IMG/VR virus record: IMGVR_UViG_3300030101_001354
Coordinates: 1-45,090 of that record
Length of the DNA stretch: 45,090 nt
From: a virus
Direction: 5' to 3' (one strand)
Shown: positions 37,387 to 45,090 of the stretch, piece after piece
How the letters are laid out: each line of letters opens with the position of its first letter
Position numbering within the stretch: the stretch's first letter is position 1
Notes under the pieces: model-generated
What the model saw: only the letters and a program-made list of their open reading frames with translations
What the model was told of the DNA's origin: nothing
Database searches by the model: none
Translations under genes and position numbers: made by a program

Positions 37387-37776
37387 TTATTTATAAGACC
37401 ATATCCAAGGTCTTGGACTCGTTATTGATTTTCTAGGCATAGTATCTAAATGTATAAATCTTTTTTCATGTACTCCATTTTGTTTTACTCCAATACCTGT
37501 AAAACCTAATTCCATAGCTAAACGTACTATTTCAAAAGCTTTATGTCCAGAGCATACAACATCAACAGCACAACCTTTTAAATGAGCTGACCTTTTACTA
37601 CCACCTATAGCTATATTGTGTGTTTTACTTCTATAACCAGAACTAATAGTCATAGGTTGTTTTAATTTATCTCTTAACTCATTAAGCTTTTTCATAAAGG
37701 TTTCATCCATATTTATTTCACCTGTACCTTTACATCTTAATTCATCTTCAGAAAAGTATTTCCATCTTTTATGCAT
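37387..37776 (-). CDS. Endolysin, peptidase M15 type (D-Ala-D-Ala/L-Ala-D-Glu peptidase fold)
   Basis: This 129-aa protein has TISSGYRSKTHNIAIGGSKR, SAHLKGCAVDVV (His65 and Asp72) and RFIHLDTMP (His109), the zinc ligands of the M15 family. It would cut peptide cross-links in the cell wall at lysis. No signal peptide is visible, so it needs the holin. Its start overlaps the next minus-strand gene's stop region. Confidence 0.88.
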   Translation of the reverse strand: MHKRWKYFSEDELRCKGTGEINMDETFMKKLNELRDKLKQPMTISSGYRSKTHNIAIGGSKRSAHLKGCAVDVVCSGHKAFEIVRLAMELGFTGIGVKQNGVHEKRFIHLDTMPRKSITSPRPWIWSYK

Positions 37777-38018
37777 TACTGTTGTCTCCTTATCATATCA
37801 TCTATCTTGCTTTCTAGTCTATCAAATCTTTGTAAGAGTTGTTGCATGTCATCTTTAACATCTTCTTTAGTAGCATACATAAGAGCCATCTTTTCTCTAG
37901 CTTGTGCAGCTTCTTCTTTTACTTTACTAATAGCAGCAGATGTAGAACGTATCCACCATAGAAATCCACCTATTGCCATTGTTAGTATTGCGTTCCATAT
38001 CATTGTCATATCTGCCAT
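37776..38018 (-). CDS. Small membrane/coiled-coil protein
   Basis: This 80-aa protein has one N-terminal membrane helix (MIWNAILTMAIGGFLWWI) and a coiled coil (SKVKEEAAQAREKMALMYAT then DMQQLLQRFDRLESKI). The layout fits an i-spanin or a lysis regulator placed next to the lysin, but a proof is lacking. AAAGGGACTAAT precedes the ATG. Confidence 0.6.
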   Translation of the reverse strand: MADMTMIWNAILTMAIGGFLWWIRSTSAAISKVKEEAAQAREKMALMYATKEDVKDDMQQLLQRFDRLESKIDDMIRRQQ

Positions 38019-38019
38019 A

Positions 38020-41000
38020 TTAGTCCCTTTCGATTGATTTGTTTTTTATTCTATCTTGTATTTCATTTATTTCTTGTTGAGGTAATTCAATACCTAAAGG
38101 AGATAAAAACTTTTTATAATTTCTTATATCTTGTGTTGTAATAGGATTTATTATATGTTGGTCATTAATAATTTTTTTTAATACATTAAATTTACTTCCT
38201 CCTATACCTTTTTCTTTAGATATTTTTAAAAGTTCTATAACATCTGTTAAACTATATCCTAAATTTAAATACTGTTTTAACACAAACTGTAATTCTCTTT
38301 CCTCAAATATTTTTTTCTTTTCATCATCTATTTTAGAATTAATTAAATCTTGTTTTGTTATTTGTGGACTAAATAATTTTTCTGTAAATCCAGATTTTTT
38401 ACCTTTTAATAAATCATTAAATTTATTTCCACTACCTCTACTAATACTATTTAATAAAGGTGTTATTTTAAACTGAGCCTGTGCATCTAAATCTAATCTA
38501 TCTACCTTAAATCCTAATTGAGATGCTATATCCATTTCACCAGGAATAGATAAATGATTTAAATTTTGTCTTGTTGAATATAATGCTCTAGAAGGATAAC
38601 CTTTATTAATTAAAGAAGCATCCCTACTAGCTAATTGTTTTTCATAAGCATCTCTTTTTAATATAAACTTAGCAATACCAGGAGTAAAAGTACCATATAA
38701 AAATTGTAAAAGGACATCAAACTCAGTTTGGTTTTCATCTCTAATATTATCAAGTCCTTTTATAATTTCTTTGGTAGCCATAGAAGGAGCTATGAAAGTA
38801 GAAAACAAACTATCAAATGTTGCTAATTTTACTTTATCTAGTTCAGGACTTTTACCCCATTGCATTAAATTTTCTTTATTAAATTTAGGGTCATTAGCTA
38901 ATCTGTGTATTACACGACCAAAGTTTTTAGGATAATTAAAAGGGTCAAAAGCACTTAAAGAAAGTCTATCTACAACATTACGATTTAATACTTTTTTAAT
39001 AGGGCTAAGATAAAGATGTTTATTTAAAAAATCATATGTTGGTCCCAAGTTTCTAATAGCATTATCATCTTTATCAGTTATACCCATTAACATCTTTGAT
39101 TTTTCTGCAAGAACATCAGCACCTAAACCTGCTATAGTAATACCTGCCATTCTTTTTGCAGCTTCTCCTGTTAATACAGTATTACCACTTATAGCATCAT
39201 CAATAGTATATTTAATTAAATTTTTTGCTACTCTTGTAGATTCAGCAGCAAAGGTAGCAAAGTCTCCTATAGGTGCTAATCGTAGACCTTTTATTATTCT
39301 AGGAGCCATACTATAATTAGGTAATAAATCTCTTGTTCTTCTTGCTGCTAATTTTTCTAATTCAGTATCACTAATATTTGGATAAGCTTTTCTTAAATAT
39401 TTTTTTGTATTTTCAAAATGCATTATCTTAAATATATCATCTTCTAATTGATATACATCTCTTAGTTTTCTAAAAGGAAATTTAGCTATTTCTCTTGGAG
39501 TAAATCGTCTATTAAAATATGCATCAGGGTCATCTGCAAATGTACCTAGATTTCTTTTCAAAGTGCTTGTTACTATATCAGTATTTGTAATACCTAACTC
39601 TCTATACTTATTAAATTGTTCAGCTAACTTTCTATTATTTAAATTACCTAATTTAGCAATAGCATATTTACCTGCATCATAAGTTCCTTTAGCACCTGGT
39701 AACATTCCATTAGAAATCATAAAGGTTACGTTACCTAAAACATTTCTTGCATGAGTAATAGGATTACCTACAGTAGCCATAAATTGTGCACTTGTTTTTA
39801 CAGGAGCCCAAAGGTTTCTTACAAAAAAACTATTTTGTTTGTATAAATCATTTATTCCTTCACCTAATATTTTTCTATAGTTAGGGTCAGCATATAATTG
39901 TTCTAGAGGATTTTTTACTTTTCCAGATGCAACAGAACCTCTACCAAATACTTTTTCTAATCTTTCTGTAGTAATATCTGTTAAATTATCTAGTCCTCTA
40001 GCTGCTGTAGGAACTTCACCTTTTACTCCTCTAACTGCTCCACCACTTGTTATTAAATCTTCTGCTATTTTTTCTAAGTAATCTACTTCAGCTTTATAAG
40101 TAGATAGTTTTTCAATAGTTTTTATATAATTTTGGTCTGCTTCTTTAACCTCTCCTAATAAAGCTCTTATTTGTTTTGGAACAGGTTTTTTCTTTTTTAA
40201 GTTTTTTACAGTATCTGCTGACCTAGAATTTTGTATAAAAAAATCAGCTATATCATCTATAGAATTATTATCACCTACATATTTATTCATAATATTAGCA
40301 GTTTTTTCTAAGTCACCACCATATTGTTTTAATAAATATTGAGAAGCATCTTTAACAACACTATCTGATATTTCATCTATTCTTCCTGATTCAATTTTAG
40401 GAATAGCTTTTTTAATTTTCTTTTGAATTTGTTTTTTTATAATAGGATTATCATAATAGTTGTAACTACGTTGTACATAATTTTCTAAGTTATTATCAAA
40501 TTGACTAATTAAATTTTGAGATATACGAGGTGATTCAACATTAGCTATATCACTAGAACTTGTAAGAAATTTAGATAACTCATCTATATTACCTCTCATT
40601 TCTTTTATTAATTCTTCTAGTTTAGGAGAGTTACTAATACCTAATCTTGCTAATACTCTTCCTATTCTATTTGGAGGAGTTCTTAATGCTTCATTTACTA
40701 TCTCTCTTTGTTCTTGATTAAATCCACGCATTAATCTTTTTAATTCTCTAGCTAATGCATCAGCACTTTGCACAGCATTAGCAGGAGCATTTTCACGTTT
40801 AAGAGTTTCTTCAATAATATTATCTTTTACACCTCTACGTGCAGTTACATATGCTTTAGCTCCTTTAACTAAATTACCTAAATAAGTTCTTTCTGCTCCA
40901 CTTGCTATATACTTTAATCCTTTATATGCATTGGTTAATCCTAAATAACCACCAACAAGTGTTGCTTCTAATCCTAAGTTATTAAGAAAAGCATCTAATC

Positions 41001-41748
41001 TTTGTTTAGCAGGGGTATCATTAGGGTCTATTTCTAATCTTTCTAAAAACTCTGTTGATTCAGGAAAATATTCACGTAATAAATTAACAGCATTTTCACT
41101 AGGATTTTCTACCATAGTAGCACTACCTGCACCAATACCAAGAAAGCCTGCAACTTTAGCAGCTTTTCTTCCTTTTCTTCCTAATGCTCTATTTACATTT
41201 GCTAAACCACCTCTAATAGTTCTATTAGTTTTAGCTAAAGCATTAGCTCCTTTAGCAATTTTAACCATTGCTCCTGCAGGAACTAAATAAGAACCTATGT
41301 TACCTACCATGTTTTCAGCTTCACCATAAATTCCTTCACCATGATAAGGGTCAAATAATTCATCAGTAAAATCTTTTATAGATTCAGGTATATATTCACC
41401 AGTTTTATCTGCAACTTCATTAAAAATATTTTTAACTTTATCAGTTGTAACAGGAGCAACATCTTCAAAAAAATCTACAGTTTCTCTACCTGCTTCTCCA
41501 AAGGCTCTACCTGTAGCACGTATAATAGGGTCAACAACAGGAAGTCCAGTTATTTCTGTTGGTTGTATTAATTCTTCTTCAGGTGTTTGAATATATTCAT
41601 TATATGTTTTTTTAAATTCTTCTTCATCAAAACCCTCTTCTTCAAGAATTTTTTGATACATATCTTTTGTTAATTGATTTTCAGCAGCTAAATTATCTAA
41701 CTTTTTAGCTGCATCTCTAAATGATTTTGAATCTAAAGTAATTGTCAT
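38020..41748 (-). CDS. Large internal virion / DNA-ejection-type protein, 1242 aa
   Basis: This very large protein has an N-terminal charged part (about 1-140), a hydrophobic Gly/Ala-rich part (about 145-290: NIGSYLVPAGAMVKIAKGAN and AFLNNLGLEATLVGGYLGLT), a long helical charged region and more hydrophobic segments further on (GNPITHARNVLGNVTFMISN). This mixture is typical of ejected inner-core proteins that build a channel through the envelope, such as T7 gp16. No lytic transglycosylase motif is recognised. Its ATG overlaps the upstream stop (ATGA). Confidence 0.6.
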   Translation of the reverse strand: MTITLDSKSFRDAAKKLDNLAAENQLTKDMYQKILEEEGFDEEEFKKTYNEYIQTPEEELIQPTEITGLPVVDPIIRATGRAFGEAGRETVDFFEDVAPVTTDKVKNIFNEVADKTGEYIPESIKDFTDELFDPYHGEGIYGEAENMVGNIGSYLVPAGAMVKIAKGANALAKTNRTIRGGLANVNRALGRKGRKAAKVAGFLGIGAGSATMVENPSENAVNLLREYFPESTEFLERLEIDPNDTPAKQRLDAFLNNLGLEATLVGGYLGLTNAYKGLKYIASGAERTYLGNLVKGAKAYVTARRGVKDNIIEETLKRENAPANAVQSADALARELKRLMRGFNQEQREIVNEALRTPPNRIGRVLARLGISNSPKLEELIKEMRGNIDELSKFLTSSSDIANVESPRISQNLISQFDNNLENYVQRSYNYYDNPIIKKQIQKKIKKAIPKIESGRIDEISDSVVKDASQYLLKQYGGDLEKTANIMNKYVGDNNSIDDIADFFIQNSRSADTVKNLKKKKPVPKQIRALLGEVKEADQNYIKTIEKLSTYKAEVDYLEKIAEDLITSGGAVRGVKGEVPTAARGLDNLTDITTERLEKVFGRGSVASGKVKNPLEQLYADPNYRKILGEGINDLYKQNSFFVRNLWAPVKTSAQFMATVGNPITHARNVLGNVTFMISNGMLPGAKGTYDAGKYAIAKLGNLNNRKLAEQFNKYRELGITNTDIVTSTLKRNLGTFADDPDAYFNRRFTPREIAKFPFRKLRDVYQLEDDIFKIMHFENTKKYLRKAYPNISDTELEKLAARRTRDLLPNYSMAPRIIKGLRLAPIGDFATFAAESTRVAKNLIKYTIDDAISGNTVLTGEAAKRMAGITIAGLGADVLAEKSKMLMGITDKDDNAIRNLGPTYDFLNKHLYLSPIKKVLNRNVVDRLSLSAFDPFNYPKNFGRVIHRLANDPKFNKENLMQWGKSPELDKVKLATFDSLFSTFIAPSMATKEIIKGLDNIRDENQTEFDVLLQFLYGTFTPGIAKFILKRDAYEKQLASRDASLINKGYPSRALYSTRQNLNHLSIPGEMDIASQLGFKVDRLDLDAQAQFKITPLLNSISRGSGNKFNDLLKGKKSGFTEKLFSPQITKQDLINSKIDDEKKKIFEERELQFVLKQYLNLGYSLTDVIELLKISKEKGIGGSKFNVLKKIINDQHIINPITTQDIRNYKKFLSPLGIELPQQEINEIQDRIKNKSIERD

Positions 41749-43667
41749 GGTTTATTAATTAATTGAGATGCAGAACCTATATTACTAAGAGCTCCACTTT
41801 GACTTGTATTAGTTCCTAAACTACTACTTCCTGTAACTTTATTAGGAGTTATGTTAAAACTTATATTTCCTTGACTTGCAAAATTTCTAATAGCATCTTC
41901 ATATAATTTTCTATAAACATCATCTGCATTAGCTCCTTGTTTAAAAAATTCCTTTTCATTAGCAGCAAATATAGCAAGTCGTGAAAGAGCTGACTTTCTA
42001 GCTGCTTGATGTACTTGTAATAAATTTGATGTGGTTGTTGTAGTTCCTCCTTTACCATCAGGAACAGTAATAGTAATAGGAGTATTTTCATTTAATGCAG
42101 TTATATCAGCTTCTCTTCCTAATACAGCAGCTAAAGTATTTTTAGCATCTTTTACTTCTAAAGCTTCTTTAGGTATAAATTTAGCACCTGCTTTAGCTAA
42201 TGCTGCTGCTGATTTAGCATCTATTTCAGCAAGTTTTTCTGAAGCAGCTACTGCAGTTGTTGCAGCAGTTACATCATCAGCAACAGCTCCTTTAACTAAT
42301 GCAGCTTCTCTTTCTGTTACACTTCTTTCAGCATCTCTTGCTTTTTTATCTGCTTCTTTAACTTTTTTACTAACTTTAGGTAATTGTCCTAATGCAGCTA
42401 ATATTTGTCTACCTGTGCTTCCTGCTTCTGTAACTTCAGGATTAAATATATTTTCTGCAACACCTTCAAACAATGCTCCCTCTCTAGCTACTTGTGGGTC
42501 AACTAAAGCTGCTCTATCTTTTTTAATTTGTTCGTTTAATAAATTTCCTATTTCTGTATTTGATACACCTTGTCTTTGTAAAGTTTCTATTAAAGAACCT
42601 ATAGAACCTCTTAAAGCTTCGCCACCAGTTGTGCCACTATCTATTGTAGGAAAAGTTATAGGTTTTCTTGTTGCCATAAAACTATCATAAGCAGTACCAC
42701 CACCTTGTCTTTTAACTAATCCTGCAATACCACCACCAGTTTTACTTTGAGTAGGTTGACCAAATACAGGTTTACCAGTAAAGGTTCCATATAAACTACC
42801 TATACCTGCTAGTCCACCTATAAGTTGTTGACCTAAACTAGGTTGTGGAGGTGGAGGAGCTGCAAACTGTGTTGTAGTTAATGGAGCACCTGTTACTACT
42901 GCTTGATATTTTTGCATATCTGTATAAGGTTGTTCTCTTTCTTGTAAGAACTGTCTATATGCTTCATCTAATGCAACCTGTGTTTGTGCCTGTCTTTGTT
43001 CACCTACAGACTGTTGAGCACCTAGTTCTGCTAATCCTGTTTTTAAAGCTTGTGGAGCAATATTAGCTAATTGTGTAGCACCTTGTCCTTGTCTAGTTCT
43101 TTCAGCTTCTAATGCTGCTCTAGCATCTTGAAATGCTGCAGCACTACCTTTAGTTTGTATATCACTTAATAGTCTAGCTTGGTCAGCAAGTGTTTGTGCT
43201 TCTAATAATGTACCTCTAGTTCCACCAAAAGAACCTGCAGCTATTTGTGCTTGTCTAACTTTAGGTAATATATTTTGTTCAAAAGCTTTTTGTGCTTCTC
43301 TTTTTTCTATATCTACAACAGCTTGTTGATATGGTGACATAGCTTCTTGTATTTGTTCACCTGTAATAGGAGAAATAGCTTCTCTTGTTATCTGTTCTGC
43401 TTCTGCAAACTTAGGTGCAACCTGTCCTTGTAAACCTGCTATACCTGTAAATGCTTGTTCTTGTTCTGGAGTAAATTGTGCAATCGTTGGACCTTCATAA
43501 GGAACAAAACCTTCTTCTGTTCTTTTATCATATAGTGCTTGAGCTTTACTTAATATATCTGAATAGTAAGGTTTTAACTCTGCAGGTATTTCTCCAGATG
43601 CTATTGGTTGTGCACCTACTGCAGGTTGTTGTTGTTGTGCTCCAAATAATGAAGATAATATTGCCAT
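41745..43667 (-). CDS. Virion protein, helical, probable ejection or tail component
   Basis: This 640-aa protein begins MAILSSLFGAQQQQPAVG, has ELKPYYSDILSKAQALYDKR, the phrase QIAAGSFGGTRGTLLEAQTL and a long Ala/Gln/Glu-rich helix; then a Gly/Pro linker (PPPPQPSLGQQLIGGLAGIG) and an Ala-rich helical second half. The first 270 residues resemble a protein common in marine short-tailed phages next to the large internal virion gene. GGAGTATAGA precedes the ATG. Confidence 0.6.
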   Translation of the reverse strand: MAILSSLFGAQQQQPAVGAQPIASGEIPAELKPYYSDILSKAQALYDKRTEEGFVPYEGPTIAQFTPEQEQAFTGIAGLQGQVAPKFAEAEQITREAISPITGEQIQEAMSPYQQAVVDIEKREAQKAFEQNILPKVRQAQIAAGSFGGTRGTLLEAQTLADQARLLSDIQTKGSAAAFQDARAALEAERTRQGQGATQLANIAPQALKTGLAELGAQQSVGEQRQAQTQVALDEAYRQFLQEREQPYTDMQKYQAVVTGAPLTTTQFAAPPPPQPSLGQQLIGGLAGIGSLYGTFTGKPVFGQPTQSKTGGGIAGLVKRQGGGTAYDSFMATRKPITFPTIDSGTTGGEALRGSIGSLIETLQRQGVSNTEIGNLLNEQIKKDRAALVDPQVAREGALFEGVAENIFNPEVTEAGSTGRQILAALGQLPKVSKKVKEADKKARDAERSVTEREAALVKGAVADDVTAATTAVAASEKLAEIDAKSAAALAKAGAKFIPKEALEVKDAKNTLAAVLGREADITALNENTPITITVPDGKGGTTTTTSNLLQVHQAARKSALSRLAIFAANEKEFFKQGANADDVYRKLYEDAIRNFASQGNISFNITPNKVTGSSSLGTNTSQSGALSNIGSASQLINKP

Positions 43668-43668
43668 T

Positions 43669-45090
43669 CTATACTCCTTGTATCATTGGTTTTAAAGCAG
43701 CTAAACCATCTATTTCTTTAGGTTGCTTTGTATTACCAAATGCTTTTTGTCTAACTTGTTTAATTGTTTCATCCATAACTTTTGCTCCTTCTTCAGGATT
43801 ACCATCACCTAATGCTGCCATTGTATAACTATCTACTACATATTCTGTGGGACTTACTGCTAATGTTCCTACCTGTTCTCTACCTTCTTTAATTGGCATA
43901 TATACATTATCATCCATACCACCACCTTTACCAGGAACCATACCACTAAACTCACCACCTGCAGCTAAATTAATTAATCCACCTTCTTTAGTTTCTACTG
44001 TTTCAAAAGTAGTTCTAGGTGTAAATTGAAAAGAACCACCACCTACTGCTCTATCTAAAATTTGTTGTGCTGTAAGTGTTGCAGGTACTGTAACTCCACT
44101 TGGGTCTGTAATAACTCTTTGTGTACCAAAACCAGTAATAGTATAACCCATATTTTCTAACTCATTAAGAGCTTCTTCTTCAGGTTGATTTTGCATATTT
44201 CCTATTTCAACAACTGATGCTCCTAAATCTGCAGTAGCTCCTTTTGTTAATAAATTTATAGCTCCTTGTTTAGTAAAAGGATTAAAATCTTGACCTATAG
44301 CACTACCTATCTGTTTTACAGACTCAGGTAAAGCTTCTCCTGCTTTTGCAATTCCTCTTTTAAATAAATTAGGTGATGTTTTTGTTACATCAACAGCATC
44401 TGTATAAGTATCTAAACCTGTAAATCTATCTATTGCTGCTATATCTTTTCCTACTTTAGTTTGTTCAAAAGGTGTTGGTATAACATCTGTAGATACTCCT
44501 TCATTTAAAGAAAATCTAGGGTCAGCAGCCAACTCTTTCAATTTAGCATCAAAAGCTTGTGCTTCAGTTTGATTACCCATGAATGTTTTACCTGCCATCT
44601 TATTAGAAACACCTCGTAAAGCACCTGCAGTTCCACCAGTTATTAAAGCAGCTTTAGCAGAATCTTTAAAATTTCTACCTGCTAATAAATTACCTACAAG
44701 AGAACCAACACCTGTTGAACCACCAAAAAAGTATGGATTCATAGCAGCTACTTTTGCTTTTAAACTTAAAGCTGAAGCACCAGTAGGAACTCCAAATCCC
44801 ATATAAGCACCTGCATATGGAGCAGCTATAGCTAATGCAATAGGTGCTAATGTTTTAAATGCTTTTGACTTTGTTACCCTACTTACAGCTCTTCTTAATC
44901 CTTTTAAGAAAGCTTCTGGCATACCTGTTTCTGGATTAACAGTAATAGTAAGCATGGAAGCTAAACCTTGTAATTCATCAGGTCTAATATGTAATAAAGA
45001 TTTATCACCACCTCTACCATAACTAGCTACTTGTTGTGCCATAGCCATAGCTTCAGGATTAGGTTGTCTTGGGTCTTGTTGTTCTACCTG
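43669..45090 (-). CDS. Virion protein, 5' end cut by window edge
   Basis: The frame is open to the window edge; the ATG at 45048 is internal or only possible, since 14 further in-frame codons lie upstream (VEQQDPRQPNPEA). The visible part has about 473 aa: a hydrophobic Ala/Gly segment (FKTLAPIALAIAAPYAGAYM), GGSTGVGSLVGNLLAGRNFK, then acidic and Gly-rich parts with GGGMDDNVYMPIKEGREQVG and LAVSPTEYVVDSYTMAALGD. The C-terminal piece resembles proteins found with the 640-aa type in marine phages. It is probably a virion or tail assembly part. Confidence 0.6.
   Translation of the reverse strand, partial: QVEQQDPRQPNPEAMAMAQQVASYGRGGDKSLLHIRPDELQGLASMLTITVNPETGMPEAFLKGLRRAVSRVTKSKAFKTLAPIALAIAAPYAGAYMGFGVPTGASALSLKAKVAAMNPYFFGGSTGVGSLVGNLLAGRNFKDSAKAALITGGTAGALRGVSNKMAGKTFMGNQTEAQAFDAKLKELAADPRFSLNEGVSTDVIPTPFEQTKVGKDIAAIDRFTGLDTYTDAVDVTKTSPNLFKRGIAKAGEALPESVKQIGSAIGQDFNPFTKQGAINLLTKGATADLGASVVEIGNMQNQPEEEALNELENMGYTITGFGTQRVITDPSGVTVPATLTAQQILDRAVGGGSFQFTPRTTFETVETKEGGLINLAAGGEFSGMVPGKGGGMDDNVYMPIKEGREQVGTLAVSPTEYVVDSYTMAALGDGNPEEGAKVMDETIKQVRQKAFGNTKQPKEIDGLAALKPMIQGV

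Noticed and set aside
42031-42690. A 219-codon plus-strand frame inside the 640-aa virion gene
   Set aside because: Ala/Ser/Leu-rich composition is the antisense of an Ala-rich coding region; the minus-strand gene is continuous and better supported.
1-45090. The window as a complete circular genome
   Set aside because: Joining the ends would end the first gene three codons beyond the junction and does not continue the other cut gene; both ends cut minus-strand genes, so it is a part of a longer sequence.

Overview
The window is a 45 kb, strongly AT-rich stretch (roughly 30% G+C by eye) of a tailed double-stranded DNA phage genome. It carries a T7-type replication module (primase-helicase, family A polymerase, ssDNA-binding protein, two PD-(D/E)XK nucleases, a DUF3310/gp1.7-type protein), TerL, portal, capsid and adaptor genes, and a holin and M15 lysin. 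Small densely packed ORFs, B12-dependent ribonucleotide reductase, Hsp20, GroES and SufT-like genes and the low G+C content together suggest a marine, probably short-tailed phage of an AT-rich alphaproteobacterium such as SAR11/Pelagibacter. The host assignment is inference. Both ends cut through minus-strand structural genes, so the genome continues outside the window. No integrase, tRNA, CRISPR array or phage RNA polymerase is visible.

Layout. From 1 to 13015 everything is on the minus strand. Transcription runs from terL (13015) leftward through a 713-aa virion-type protein, portal (split by an apparent frameshift), a beta-rich structural protein, GroES, a scaffold-like protein, capsid proteins, a head-tail adaptor and a LysM protein. 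From 13016 to 13741 lies a divergent control region without a convincing gene. It holds a near-perfect leftward sigma70 promoter, an inverted repeat and a predicted structured RNA. From 13742 to 37001 all genes are on the plus strand: an orphan 226-aa gene with its own terminator; a switch-like region with two promoters, an 18-bp direct repeat and a palindrome; about 30 small early genes up to 21970; replication and nucleotide genes (22001-31375); an Hsp20 cassette with its own promoter and terminator; a glycan/methylation cassette (32081-35774); then holin, two small membrane-type proteins and a TerS-like protein. From 36928 to 45090 the minus strand returns, with lysin, small membrane proteins and three large virion or ejection-type proteins.

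How it works together. Early and middle genes seem to be read by host RNA polymerase from TTGAC(A/T)-16/17-TATAAT-type promoters, of which several are visible. A 14-bp palindrome TCGCAG-NN-CTGCGA occurs four times between 13.4 and 17.4 kb. Three copies lie 22-34 bp upstream of promoter -35 boxes, which suggests a phage regulon. Replication proteins, reductase and glutaredoxin supply DNA and dNTPs. GroES and Hsp20 probably aid folding of virion proteins. The most unusual locus is 32081-35774: a GT8-like glycosyltransferase, a 765-aa three-part protein (glycosyltransferase-like, methyltransferase-like, MptE/DUF115-like) and a separate methyltransferase.
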